The notes under the pieces were generated by a model. That model had not been told where the DNA came from. It ran no database searches and saw only the letters and a program-made list of their open reading frames with translations. Shown piece by piece: positions 8,004-16,733 of a stretch of 62,703 nucleotides of DNA; the first letter of the stretch is position 1, and each line of letters begins with the position of its first letter. The stretch lies in NCBI GenBank assembly GCA_964612855.1, contig CAZTDR010000004.1:1-62703 (forward strand), in the 5' to 3' direction. Origin of the DNA: DATIJJ01 sp964612855 (GTDB lineage: Bacteria > Pseudomonadota > Gammaproteobacteria > DSM-16500). The position numbers and the translations under genes are program-made.

Positions 8004-10324
8004 GCTTTATGAATCTCTATTGGACCATACAGTTCACTCAAAGAATGCGTCGCTAAAATGCCACCAGGAATATAAGCCGCATTTAACGGAATGCGTTCAT
8101 CCACTAACACGGATAATTTCACACGGTTTTCGCCTTGCGACGCAATAACCACATCGGCCATTTTTATATGTAATTGTTCTGCTGTGTCTGGATGCAAGCG
8201 CACAGCCACCAAATTGCCTTCAATAATCGCTTGCGTAGCTTGCAATGATTTTGCCCGACGTTGAATACTATCACCCGCATAAATCGGAATTTCCCCAATG
8301 CGCGATAACTGTAGGGGCACGGCGTGCCGTGCCCGTGTTGGTTCTGAATTGGCATCGCTGGGCATGGCACGCCATGCCCCTACATTTAATGAATCTACCT
8401 CTGTTTTTAATTCATTATGAATTTCATGCGCCGTTTCATAATCAAATCCTTCGCAATGAAATAAATTACCTAACACACGTAATACTTTCCATGCAGGACG
8501 CGCCTCACCCACCGGAGTTGCAATGCCGTTAAATCGTTGCCATTGGCCCGCTGCATTCACAAAAGTGCCCGCGGTTTCAGTAAAAGGCGTTATGGGTAAA
8601 ATAACGTTTGCATAGTGTAAAAGAACTGGATTTTTATACAAAGCGAGAGAAACAACACAGTCTGCTTGTTCTAATGCAGCTTGTGCTAAAGGTGCATTAG
8701 AACAATCTAATTCGGGTTCGACATTTAATAATAAATAAGCCTTGCGTGGATTTTCTAACATGGCGTGTGCCGAAAGACCTACTTTTTGCAGCATTTTTCC
8801 AGCAGCCGCGCGATGGGGAATCGCACCGGCTAACCATGCACCTGCTGCATTCGCCCCTTCAGTTAAAAATCCAAGTGAACCGTTATAGGTAGTCGCTATA
8901 GATTGTGCGAGTGCACGTATCTTCGCTGATTCAGGATGATTAAACGCTTGCGCACCCACTAAAACGCAGAGTTTTTTCCCCTCACCTAACCATTGTGTTA
9001 AAGATGGATCTTCCGCCATCGTGGCTAATGCATCGACAAACTGATGCGGTGCGGCAATTTTTTTCGCGCTCACGGCAAAATTAAATGCATAATCCATCAT
9101 ATTGATTGCCATGACGCGTGCGCCCTGGCGCACTGCTTGACGCAGATGCAAATTGGCAATCGGCTGTTCTTTTTGAATATTGGACCCGATCAATACGATC
9201 ACATCAGCTGCGGCTATTTCAGCAATCGGGATGGATAATCCGGGAAATAAGGGCATCGTTTGTTGATCGGAAAAATCGACTTGGCGTAAACGATGGTCAA
9301 TATTCGACGACCCTAATTGACGCATTAATTTTTGTAATAAATAAAATTCTTCTACTGTGGAGTTCGGCGAAACAAGTGCGCCAAGGTGTTCTGCCCCGTT
9401 CGCTGTCATCACTTCTTGCAAACTCGTCACCGCCATTTCTAATGCAGTTTGCCAATCGGTTTCGTGCCATTGTCCTTCGATACGCACCATGGGTTTTTCT
9501 AAACGATCGGGATGAGAAAGCCCTTCGTAACTAAACCGATCACGGTCTGAAATCCAGGTTTGATTGATGGTGTTATTTTCATGCGGGACGATACGCATGA
9601 CTTTGCCGCCGCGCGTATGGGCAAAAATGTTAGAGCCCAAACAATCATGTGCTGCAATCGTTGGATATTGATTGAGTTCCCAGGCGCGCGCTGTAAAACG
9701 AAAAGGCTTAGACGTAAGAGCACCCACTGGACATAAATCGATAATATTGCCTGACACTTCAGAACGCATGGCTTTTTCGACATACGTGCCGATTTCCATA
9801 TCTTCACCACGGTTAATTGCGCCTAACTCACGTAGACCCGCAATTTCATCGCCAAAACGCACGCAGCGAGTGCATTGAATACAGCGTGTCATTTCGGTTG
9901 CAATCAAGGGCCCTAAATTTTCATCTTTGACGGCACGCTTGCCAAAATTATAAAACGAATCAGCAGAACCATAACCCATGCTGAGATCTTGCAATTCACA
10001 TTCACCCCCTTGATCGCAAATCGGACAATCGAGTGGATGATTAATTAATAAAAATTCCATCACGGATTTTTGTGCAGCCAGTGCTTTGGGTGAACGAGTA
10101 AATACTTTCATGCCGGGCATGACCGGGGTGGCACAAGCCGGTAAGGGTTTTGGCGCTTTTTCGACTTCAACCAAACACATACGGCAATTTGCAGCGATAG
10201 ACAAGTGCTTGTGATAACAAAAACGCGGGATGTAAATACCCGCTTCATCCGCCACTTGGATGACCATGCTATTCGGCTTCGCTTTGAGCGGTTTGCCGTC
10301 GATTTCGATTTCTATGTCGGACAT
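8000..10324 (-). CDS. nuoG: NADH-quinone oxidoreductase subunit G, with an in-frame REP insertion
   Basis: This is the large iron-sulfur subunit of the complex I peripheral arm. The N terminus carries a 2Fe-2S site (CYHK...CRMC...CATP, about residues 37-65), the HxxxCxxC type 4Fe-4S site (HPLDCPICDQGGEC) and a further 4Fe-4S site starting CIQCTRCV. These are followed by a molybdopterin-oxidoreductase-like body. The 774-aa length is close to the short NuoG type. Residues about 647-672 are encoded by a 76-bp palindromic repeat at 8309-8384. Its peptide (GAWRAMPSDAN...RARHAVPLQL) looks unlike NuoG, so this is probably a repeat inserted in frame into a tolerated loop near the C terminus. Confidence 0.95.
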   Translation of the reverse strand: MSDIEIEIDGKPLKAKPNSMVIQVADEAGIYIPRFCYHKHLSIAANCRMCLVEVEKAPKPLPACATPVMPGMKVFTRSPKALAAQKSVMEFLLINHPLDCPICDQGGECELQDLSMGYGSADSFYNFGKRAVKDENLGPLIATEMTRCIQCTRCVRFGDEIAGLRELGAINRGEDMEIGTYVEKAMRSEVSGNIIDLCPVGALTSKPFRFTARAWELNQYPTIAAHDCLGSNIFAHTRGGKVMRIVPHENNTINQTWISDRDRFSYEGLSHPDRLEKPMVRIEGQWHETDWQTALEMAVTSLQEVMTANGAEHLGALVSPNSTVEEFYLLQKLMRQLGSSNIDHRLRQVDFSDQQTMPLFPGLSIPIAEIAAADVIVLIGSNIQKEQPIANLHLRQAVRQGARVMAINMMDYAFNFAVSAKKIAAPHQFVDALATMAEDPSLTQWLGEGKKLCVLVGAQAFNHPESAKIRALAQSIATTYNGSLGFLTEGANAAGAWLAGAIPHRAAAGKMLQKVGLSAHAMLENPRKAYLLLNVEPELDCSNAPLAQAALEQADCVVSLALYKNPVLLHYANVILPITPFTETAGTFVNAAGQWQRFNGIATPVGEARPAWKVLRVLGNLFHCEGFDYETAHEIHNELKTEVDSLNVGAWRAMPSDANSEPTRARHAVPLQLSRIGEIPIYAGDSIQRRAKSLQATQAIIEGNLVAVRLHPDTAEQLHIKMADVVIASQGENRVKLSVLVDERIPLNAAYIPGGILATHSLSELYGPIEIHKA
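8309..8384. repeat. GC-rich REP-like palindrome pair inside nuoG
   Basis: The repeat has TGTAGGGG...CCCCTACA ends and two hairpin arms, GGGGCACGGCGTGCCGTGCCC and the compensated variant GGGCATGGCACGCCATGCCC, joined by a spacer of about 30 bases. It lies wholly within the nuoG reading frame without a stop, so it is translated. The paired C-to-T/G-to-A changes within the second arm preserve the stem. Confidence 0.9.
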
Positions 10325-10397
10325 TTATTTGTTACCTTTTTTGTTGCTGCTTCGTGGTGAGTTCGGTGGGCACGCTACACTTTTGCCCACCCGCGTT

Positions 10398-11669
10398 TTA
10401 CGAAGTCACCATACACTTCCCATGTTCAACGTGATACACAAACTCATCATAAAAATGTTTCAGAAAACCACCCACAGGCCATGCCGCTGCTTCACCAAAC
10501 GCACAAATCGTGCGGCCTTCGATGTTCTTCGCCACACGGCGTAAATTTTCAATATCATCCAACGTGCCATGACCGTGTTCAATTCGATGCACTAAACGAT
10601 ATAACCATCCTGTTCCTTCACGACAAGGCGTGCATTGACCGCACGACTCATCCATATAAAAATGAGAAATACGTTGCAGCATCTTCACCATGCAAACGGT
10701 TTCATCCATCACAATCACAGCCCCTGATCCCAAACCCGATCCGGCTTTTTGAATGGAATCAAAATCCATGTCAATATTCATCATGGTTTCAGCCGGTAAA
10801 ACCGGCATGGAGGAACCACCAGGGATCACGGCTTTTAATTGATGACCATTTCGCACACCGCCCGCCATCGCTAACAAATCTTTGAAAGGCGTGCCCAGGG
10901 GTACTTCATAATTACCCGGTTTATTCACATGACCTGTCACACTAAAAATTTTACAACCCCCATTATTAGGTTTGCCTAACTGCAGAAACCATTCACCCCC
11001 TTTTTCTAAAATCACCGGGACTGAGGCAAAGGTTTCAACATTATTGATTGTCGTTGGCTTGCCGTATAAACCACGTGCAGCTGGAAAAGGGGGTTTGAAA
11101 CGTGGCATTCCTTTTTTGCCTTCGAGGGATTCCATTAAGGCTGTTTCTTCTCCGCAAATATAAGCCCCAGCGCCCAGATGCGAGAAAATTTCAACATCAA
11201 TACCGGAGCCTAAAATATTTTTGCCTAACCATCCCGCACGGCGCGCTTCGTCTAATGCAGCTTCAAAACGCTCGTAAGGCTCATGGAATTCACCGCGAAT
11301 ATAATTGTAAGCCACTGTCGCGCCCATGGAGTAACACGCAATCAATAGTCCTTCAATCAATTGATGGGGATTTAAAAGCAAAATTTCGCGATCTTTACAC
11401 GTACCCGGCTCACCTTCGTCGGCATTGCATAAAACATATTTTTGTCCTGGTATATCATGGCGAATAAAACTCCACTTTAAGCCCGTTGGAAATCCTGCAC
11501 CGCCACGACCGCGTAAAGCCGATAATTTTAATGCTTCAATAATTTTTTCAGGTGGTAATCTCTCTTGCAAAATCTTTTTCCATTGCACATAACCACCTGC
11601 ACTTTCATAGGTGTGAAGAGTCCACGGTTTTTCTAAATGTAATGTGCGGAAACAAATTTCATTTGCCAC
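10398..11669 (-). CDS. nuoF: NADH-quinone oxidoreductase subunit F (NADH- and FMN-binding)
   Basis: This is the electron-input subunit that binds NADH, FMN and cluster N3. The 423-aa product has the glycine-rich GRGGAGFPTGLKWSF loop (about residues 54-68) for nucleotide and FMN, a second region around YICGEETALMESLEG, and the 4Fe-4S motif CGQCTPCREGTGW with a distant fourth Cys. Its length and order after nuoE are typical. Confidence 0.97.
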   Translation of the reverse strand: MANEICFRTLHLEKPWTLHTYESAGGYVQWKKILQERLPPEKIIEALKLSALRGRGGAGFPTGLKWSFIRHDIPGQKYVLCNADEGEPGTCKDREILLLNPHQLIEGLLIACYSMGATVAYNYIRGEFHEPYERFEAALDEARRAGWLGKNILGSGIDVEIFSHLGAGAYICGEETALMESLEGKKGMPRFKPPFPAARGLYGKPTTINNVETFASVPVILEKGGEWFLQLGKPNNGGCKIFSVTGHVNKPGNYEVPLGTPFKDLLAMAGGVRNGHQLKAVIPGGSSMPVLPAETMMNIDMDFDSIQKAGSGLGSGAVIVMDETVCMVKMLQRISHFYMDESCGQCTPCREGTGWLYRLVHRIEHGHGTLDDIENLRRVAKNIEGRTICAFGEAAAWPVGGFLKHFYDEFVYHVEHGKCMVTS

Positions 11670-11674
11670 AATGG

Positions 11675-12169
11675 CTACTCCAGCTCTGCAATAATTGCAT
11701 CAACTTTTTCAGGTGTTAAATTTTCATAATATTTTTTGCCAATTTGAAACATAGGCGCTCCCGCGCAGGCTGCCAAACATTCAACTTCACGTAAGGTAAA
11801 TTTTCCGTCTGCCGTTGTTTCATTGGTTTTGATTTCCAAACGTTTTTTTAAATGATCCACAATTTTCTGTGAGTCATTCAGCATGCAAGAAACATTCGTG
11901 CAAACATTGATGACATGACGGCCGACCGGTTTTAAGTTATACATCGTATAAAACGTGGCAACTTCATACACCGCAATTTTCGGTAAATTTAAATAATCAG
12001 CGACCGCATCCATCAATGCGTCAGTTAGCCAGCCATCATTTTCTTCTTGCACAATGGTCAAAGCTTGCAATACGCCTGAACGTTTTTGGTCGGCAGGATA
12101 ACGCTGTATCCAACGATCAATTTCTGCTCGCGCTTTAGGCGAAAGTAGGCTGTTATTTTTTTCTGTCAT
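11675..12169 (-). CDS. nuoE: NADH-quinone oxidoreductase subunit E
   Basis: This is a thioredoxin-like 2Fe-2S subunit (cluster N1a) of the NADH dehydrogenase module. The 164-aa product has the ligand pattern CTNVSC (Cys-x4-Cys) and then CLAACAGAP (Cys-x3-Cys), following the helical N-terminal domain with the conserved ATFYTMYNLKPVGRH stretch. It overlaps the nuoD stop by one base. Confidence 0.97.
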   Translation of the reverse strand: MTEKNNSLLSPKARAEIDRWIQRYPADQKRSGVLQALTIVQEENDGWLTDALMDAVADYLNLPKIAVYEVATFYTMYNLKPVGRHVINVCTNVSCMLNDSQKIVDHLKKRLEIKTNETTADGKFTLREVECLAACAGAPMFQIGKKYYENLTPEKVDAIIAELE

Positions 12170-13431
12170 TAGCGGTCAATCTCTCCAAACACGATATCTA
12201 AACTGGACAATACCGCAACCACGTCAGCAATCATGTGACCGCGCGTTAATTCTTCAAGTGCGGCTAAATGCGGAAAACCAGCAGCCCGAATTTTTAAGCG
12301 ATAGGGTTTATTCGCGCCGTCCGACACCAAGTATACGCCAAATTCGCCTTTAGGATGCTCAACTGCCGCATAGGCTTGGCCTTCTGGCAAGCTAAACCCT
12401 TCTGTCATGAGTTTGAAATGATGGATCAAGGATTCCATATCTTTTTTCATGTCCACGCGCGTGGGTGGAGCGATTTTACTGTGTTCAATGATGACGGGGC
12501 CCGGGTTTTTTTTGAGCCATTCAACACACTGCCGAATGATCCGGTTGGATTGACGCAATTCTTCCACGCGCACTAAATAACGATCATAACAATCGCCTTT
12601 CACACCGACTGGAATATCAAAATCCATTTGATCATACGCTGCATAGGGTTGTTTCTTTCGTAAATCCCAAGCAACCCCGGAACCGCGCAACATGGGGCCG
12701 GTAAAGCCTAAAGCGATGGCTCGCTCCGGTGAAATAATGCCGATGTCGACCGTACGTTGTTTCCAAATGCGGTTATCGGTAAGCAAGGTTTCATATTCAT
12801 CCACACGCGCGGGGAAACGTTCAGTGAAATCCCAAATAAAGTCGAGCAATGAACCTTCACGATTTTGATTGAGCTTCGCCACTTCTTTTTCATTATGCCA
12901 TTTGGAGGCACGGTATTGAGGCATCTTAGCGGGCAAATCTCGATACACCCCGCCTGGGCGATAGTAGGTTGCATGCATGCGTGTACCGGATGCAGCTTCG
13001 TAACAATCCAATAAATCTTCCCGCTCACGGAAGCAATACAAAAACATAGACATCGCTCCAATATCGAGAGCGTGGCAGCCTAACCATAATAAGTGGTTCA
13101 AGATACGGGTAATTTCATCAAACATCGTGCGTATATATAACGCACGAATCGGAGGTTGAATGCCTAGTAATTTTTCGATCGCCAGGACATAACCGTGCTC
13201 GTTACACATCATCGAAACGTAATCGAGACGATCCATATAACCAATGCTGTGATTATACGGCTTACTTTCTGCTAATTTTTCTGTGGCGCGATGCAACAAG
13301 CCAATATGGGGATCAGCTCGAACAATCGTTTCGCCATCGACTTCTAAGATCAATCGCAACACACCATGCGCTGCCGGATGTTGAGGGCCGAAGTTGAAGG
13401 TGTAATTGCGAATTTCTGGTAATTTTTCCAT
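12169..13431 (-). CDS. nuoD: NADH-quinone oxidoreductase subunit D
   Basis: This is the 49-kDa-type subunit that forms the quinone-reduction site with NuoB. The 420-aa product begins with the family's NFGPQHPAAHGVLRLILEVDGE region. It includes HIGLLHRATEKL, the conserved NHLLWLGCHALDIGA and the C-terminal SLDIVFGEIDR end. NuoC and NuoD are separate genes here, unlike the fused NuoCD of enterobacteria. It starts three bases after the nuoC stop. Confidence 0.97.
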   Translation of the reverse strand: MEKLPEIRNYTFNFGPQHPAAHGVLRLILEVDGETIVRADPHIGLLHRATEKLAESKPYNHSIGYMDRLDYVSMMCNEHGYVLAIEKLLGIQPPIRALYIRTMFDEITRILNHLLWLGCHALDIGAMSMFLYCFREREDLLDCYEAASGTRMHATYYRPGGVYRDLPAKMPQYRASKWHNEKEVAKLNQNREGSLLDFIWDFTERFPARVDEYETLLTDNRIWKQRTVDIGIISPERAIALGFTGPMLRGSGVAWDLRKKQPYAAYDQMDFDIPVGVKGDCYDRYLVRVEELRQSNRIIRQCVEWLKKNPGPVIIEHSKIAPPTRVDMKKDMESLIHHFKLMTEGFSLPEGQAYAAVEHPKGEFGVYLVSDGANKPYRLKIRAAGFPHLAALEELTRGHMIADVVAVLSSLDIVFGEIDR

Positions 13432-13434
13432 ACC

Positions 13435-14103
13435 TCATTCCCCGTTTTGATAGCGATTATCGCGACGAATGACTTTGGGTTCGAGAATCCGCGGTTGGAT
13501 GCTAACCGGTTCATATACGACACTTTTTGATTTTGCATCATAACGCGCTTCGACCTGTCCGATGAGCGGGAAATCCTTACGGAAAGGATGACCGACAAAG
13601 CCATAATCCGTTAAAATACGGCGTAAATCAGGGTGACCCACAAAAGTGATACCAAATAAGTCAAACGCTTCTCGCTCAAACCAATTTGCTGAAGGCCAAA
13701 TTGATAGGACGGAGGGAACTTTTAAGTGATGTTCATCCAACAACACTCGAATACGCAAACGATGGTTTTGATTCAAGGATAATAAATGATACACCGCTGC
13801 ATAGCGGGGCTGCGTTAAATGCGGATGATTGATGGCACGTCGATCGACACCGCGTTCAAATCCCGTGGCGGTCGCAGACGTAGTTTCCCACTCTGATAAA
13901 CCATAATGCAGATAATCCACACCGCATACGTCAAGCAACATTTTAAAATCAAACGCGGGCTCATCACGTAAAGTCAAACAGATTTCGAGCAGGTCTGCAG
14001 GTAGAACATCAATGGTTAACTCGCCGAAAGCAGCGTCTACGCGCTGAATGCGCTCTGCAAATCGCTCAATGAGTTGGGCATGTAAAACATCAATATCTGA
14101 CAT
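13435..14103 (-). CDS. nuoC: NADH-quinone oxidoreductase subunit C
   Basis: This is the 30-kDa-type peripheral subunit of complex I. The frame is open from 14142, but the first 13 codons run from the flanking REP element and lack a ribosome binding site. The Met at 14103 (MSDIDVLHAQ) gives a normal 222-aa protein. The NuoC signature is present as SIWPSANWFEREAFDLFGITFVGHPDLRRILTDYGF, and the C terminus PRILEPKVIRR matches the family. Confidence 0.95.
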   Translation of the reverse strand: MSDIDVLHAQLIERFAERIQRVDAAFGELTIDVLPADLLEICLTLRDEPAFDFKMLLDVCGVDYLHYGLSEWETTSATATGFERGVDRRAINHPHLTQPRYAAVYHLLSLNQNHRLRIRVLLDEHHLKVPSVLSIWPSANWFEREAFDLFGITFVGHPDLRRILTDYGFVGHPFRKDFPLIGQVEARYDAKSKSVVYEPVSIQPRILEPKVIRRDNRYQNGE

Positions 14104-14144
14104 AGTGATTACTCTGTAAATGTTCTTGTGTTTTGCCGACATGC

Positions 14145-14217
14145 TGTAGGGGCACGGCGTGCCGTGCCTGGCGGCATTTGCTCGAAGTCTCGGGCACGGC
14201 GCGCCGTGCCCCTACAG
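14145..14217. repeat. GC-rich REP-like palindrome pair (nuoB-nuoC)
   Basis: This is a 73-bp element with TGTAGGGG/CCCCTACA ends. Its arms are GGGGCACGGCGTGCCGTGCC and GGGCACGGCGCGCCGTGCCCC, with the spacer GGCGGCATTTGCTCGAAGTC. The spacer resembles that of the half element at 15661. It occupies most of the nuoB-nuoC gap. Confidence 0.85.
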
Positions 14218-14254
14218 CACGGCCACATTGCACAATCAATAGACCTAACATTTT

Positions 14255-14731
14255 TTATCGTTCAATCGTTTTTTTACGGTTGATTTTGTTTTGTAATTGG
14301 ATCACACCATACATTAATGCTTCTGCGGTGGGAGGGCAGCCAGGTACATACACATCCACTGGAACAATACGGTCACAACCTCGTACTACCGAATAAGAAT
14401 AATGATAATAGCCACCCCCATTCGCACAAGAACCCATGGAAATCACCCATCTGGGTTCAGCCATTTGTTCATATACTTTGCGCAATGCAGGAGCCATTTT
14501 ATTGCATAATGTCCCCGCGACTATCATCACATCGGACTGACGAGGACTCGGGCGAAAAATCACCCCGAAACGATCTAGGTCATAACGTGCTGCGCCCGCA
14601 TGCATCATTTCCACAGCGCAACAGGCTAAACCAAATGTCATGGGCCATAAAGAACCGGTACGTGCCCAGGTAATTAAACTTTCTAGCGACGTGGTGATAA
14701 AGCCCTGATCTTTTAAACCGGCTATTCCCAT
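14255..14731 (-). CDS. nuoB: NADH-quinone oxidoreductase subunit B
   Basis: This subunit carries the terminal 4Fe-4S cluster N2, adjacent to the quinone. The frame opens at 14752 inside nuoA, but the Met at 14731 (MGIAGLKDQG) has AAGGAG about 8 bases upstream and gives 158 aa, as expected. Cluster ligands are visible as the adjacent cysteines in FGLACCAVEMM (residues 36-37), the Cys in MGSCANGGG, and the Cys in YVPGCPP. Confidence 0.96.
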   Translation of the reverse strand: MGIAGLKDQGFITTSLESLITWARTGSLWPMTFGLACCAVEMMHAGAARYDLDRFGVIFRPSPRQSDVMIVAGTLCNKMAPALRKVYEQMAEPRWVISMGSCANGGGYYHYSYSVVRGCDRIVPVDVYVPGCPPTAEALMYGVIQLQNKINRKKTIER

Positions 14732-15078
14732 TCCAAGGCTCCTTTCTTCCACTCATAAATAAAACCGATTACGAGTAAACCCAAAAAAATGCCCATCGCC
14801 GCCATACCAAACCAACCTATTTTTCGAAACACGACGGCCCAAGGAACTAAAAAAGCGGTTTCTAAGTCAAAAATAATAAATAAAATGGCGACCAGATAAT
14901 AACGCACATCAAAAGGCATGCGCGCATCGTCGAAGGGTTCAAAACCACATTCATAAGGAGAATTTTTTTCGGGAGTGGGGCGTCTGGGACCGAGTAAATA
15001 GCCGAGAAAAGGCACAACGAGACCGAGCAGGCCGCCGATAATCATAAAAATGAGGATAGGTAAGTAATTATCTAACAC
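14722..15078 (-). CDS. nuoA: NADH-quinone oxidoreductase subunit A
   Basis: This is a three-helix membrane subunit at the quinone-chamber entrance and the first gene of the nuo cluster. The 118-aa product has the family loop YECGFEPFDDARMPFDVRYY and FIIFDLETAFLVPWA with the conserved acidic residues. AGGAGAAAAAAG lies just upstream of the ATG. The 3' end overlaps the longest nuoB frame and covers its SD. Confidence 0.96.
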   Translation of the reverse strand: MLDNYLPILIFMIIGGLLGLVVPFLGYLLGPRRPTPEKNSPYECGFEPFDDARMPFDVRYYLVAILFIIFDLETAFLVPWAVVFRKIGWFGMAAMGIFLGLLVIGFIYEWKKGALEWE

Positions 15079-15102
15079 TTTTTTCTCCTAACCTATTACT
15101 GC

Positions 15103-15174
15103 TGTAGGGGTACGTGTGCCTGGGGGCGATGATTCTTCTGAGTCATCACGGGCACGGCGCGCCGTGCCCCTACA
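15103..15174. repeat. GC-rich REP-like palindrome pair (nuoA to tRNA-Leu)
   Basis: The element has TGTAGGGG/CCCCTACA ends. The left arm is degenerate (GGGGTACGTGTGCCTGGGGG) and the right arm is intact (GGGCACGGCGCGCCGTGCCCC). It separates the tRNA gene from nuoA and so lies in the likely nuo promoter or leader region. Confidence 0.8.
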
Positions 15175-15189
15175 GGTTTTAGAAATAGA

Positions 15190-15274
15190 TGGTGCCGAAG
15201 GTGGGACTCGAACCCACACGGCTTTCGCCACCACCCCCTCAAGATGGCGTGTCTACCAGTTTCACCACTTCGGC
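15190..15274 (-). tRNA. tRNA-Leu (anticodon GAG)
   Basis: On the minus strand the sequence starts GCCGAAGTGGTGAAACTGG and ends CTTCGGCACCA. The acceptor stem GCCGAAG/CTTCGGC is perfect, the T arm is GTGGGTTCGAGTCCCAC, there is an extended variable arm as in class II tRNAs, and CCA is encoded. The anticodon loop TTGAGGG gives anticodon GAG. The gene sits between secG and nuoA; secG-leuU is also the arrangement in E. coli. Confidence 0.97.
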
Positions 15275-15293
15275 ATTGCTTCTTTAAACTTTC

Positions 15294-15641
15294 TTACTTC
15301 TTTTTCTCTGTTTTAACTTTATCTGAGGATGATGGTTGTTCATCTGGAATACTACTAGGAGAAACACCAGTAGGCGCAGCAGGCAATACGACTTGCTGCG
15401 ACTGTTTTACTGCTCGACTGGCCAAATAATTCAAAGCAATACTCGTCGAGAAAAATATGACAACAAAACCGATGGTAATTTTTAAAAGGAAAGAACCGGA
15501 TCCTCGGCTGCCAAATACAGTCTGTGAAGCACCGCTGCCAAATGCCGCACCCATCGTCGCGCCCTTGCCTTGTTGCACGAGCACGAGCGCAATCAAAGAC
15601 ACTGCAGCGAAAACATGAATCAGTAATATTAATTGGTACAT
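15294..15641 (-). CDS. secG: preprotein translocase subunit SecG
   Basis: This is a small membrane subunit of the SecYEG translocon that assists protein export. The 115-aa product has two membrane helices (about residues 3-22 and 52-72) flanking the conserved loop VLVQQGKGATMGAAFGSGASQTVFGSRGSGSFL. The C-terminal tail is charged and rich in Ser, Pro and Lys, as often seen. It lies between tpiA and tRNA-Leu. Confidence 0.96.
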   Translation of the reverse strand: MYQLILLIHVFAAVSLIALVLVQQGKGATMGAAFGSGASQTVFGSRGSGSFLLKITIGFVVIFFSTSIALNYLASRAVKQSQQVVLPAAPTGVSPSSIPDEQPSSSDKVKTEKKK

Positions 15642-15660
15642 AGTATACCTTTTCTTATGT

Positions 15661-15704
15661 GGCGTTTGCTCAAAGTCCCGGACACGGCGCGCCGTGCCCC
15701 TACA
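15661..15704. repeat. half REP-like palindrome (secG-tpiA)
   Basis: Only one arm is present (GGACACGGCGCGCCGTGCCCCTACA), preceded by GGCGTTTGCTCAAAGTCCC. This matches the spacer of the complete element at 14145. It looks like a truncated or solitary copy. Confidence 0.7.
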
Positions 15705-15753
15705 AATACATGCCCCACAGACACAGTTAAATAAATTTACAGCCCGGCTTATT

Positions 15754-16509
15754 CTACATTGCAGCCTGGCAAATTGCTAAAAAACCTTTTGCTTCTAATG
15801 AAGCACCGCCAACCAACCCGCCATCAATATCGGGCATAGCAAACAAGTCACGCGCATTATCGGGCTTTACACTACCGCCGTATAAAATACGGACGCCTTC
15901 CGCAACATCTGCATTGTAATGCCTTAATGTTTGTCGAATAAAGGCATGGATGGCTTGGGCTTGTTCGGGTGTTGCTGTCAACCCTGTACCAATCGCCCAG
16001 ACCGGCTCATACGCAATGACAGCTTGGCGAAAAGCGTCAATGCTAGCAGCTTCTATTACGGATGCAAGCTGTTGTTGGATGATATTTTCAGTTTTACCCT
16101 CATTTCGCTGCTCTAAGGTTTCACCTAAACATAAAATGGGTTGTAAGCCGCATTGGATAGCCGCTTTGAACTTGGGCGAGATCCAATTCAAATCTTCATG
16201 GAACCATTGGCGACGCTCTGAATGACCAATTAACACATATTGGCAACCATAATCCACCAACATAGGCCCGGAAATTTCTCCCGTAAACGCACCGGACTTT
16301 CCTAAATAAAGATTTTGCGCACCCCAGGCGACCAAACTATCAGCCAATACTTCTTCGCATTGATGTAAATAAACAAAACTAGGAAAAACCACAACATCAA
16401 CTGCTGAAGAAAAAGCACCCGCTCCCTGCTTAATTGCCTCAAGCAAGGCATAAGCTTCATAGCGTGATCCATTCATTTTCCAATTACCTGCCACCATTTT
16501 TTTACGCAT
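15754..16509 (-). CDS. tpiA: triosephosphate isomerase
   Basis: This enzyme interconverts glyceraldehyde-3-phosphate and dihydroxyacetone phosphate in glycolysis. The Met at 16509 (MRKKMVAGNWKMNG) is chosen over the frame start at 16518 because AAAAGGA lies 8 bases upstream; this gives 251 aa. Catalytic residues are visible: Asn and Lys in GNWKMNG, His in IGHSERR, and Glu in the YEPVWAIGTG signature. The phosphate loop GGSVKPDN is also present. Confidence 0.97.
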   Translation of the reverse strand: MRKKMVAGNWKMNGSRYEAYALLEAIKQGAGAFSSAVDVVVFPSFVYLHQCEEVLADSLVAWGAQNLYLGKSGAFTGEISGPMLVDYGCQYVLIGHSERRQWFHEDLNWISPKFKAAIQCGLQPILCLGETLEQRNEGKTENIIQQQLASVIEAASIDAFRQAVIAYEPVWAIGTGLTATPEQAQAIHAFIRQTLRHYNADVAEGVRILYGGSVKPDNARDLFAMPDIDGGLVGGASLEAKGFLAICQAAM

Positions 16510-16636
16510 AACGTACATCCTTTTACAAAATGGGTAGATTGTAAACGAAGGGAGGGGGAGGTTTCTACAAAAAAAGCAGCTTTGGGTAATTTTAGAGATG
16601 TCGCCAAACTATTTTGGCTTAATGAATCCATCTTGT

Positions 16637-16733
16637 TGTAGGGGCACGGCGTGCCGTGCCCTGGGGCGTTTAATTATTCTCGTATGTCAATTTTTTAGAT
16701 ATGCAGCACGGGCACGGCACGCCGTGCCCCTAC
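16637..16733. repeat. GC-rich REP-like palindrome pair overlapping the 3' end of the 1349-aa gene
   Basis: This 97-bp element has TGTAGGGG/CCCCTAC ends, two intact arms, and a spacer with GCATATCTAAAAAATTGACA on the opposite strand. Reverse-complemented, it is nearly identical to the element at 30432-30527, spacer included. Its edge supplies the TAG stop of the 1349-aa gene. Confidence 0.9.

Noticed and set aside
14133..14396. Open frames crossing the GC-rich repeats, for example here and at 43494-43868
   Set aside because: They are created by the repeat's lack of stops, have no ribosome binding site, and run antisense to or between real genes.
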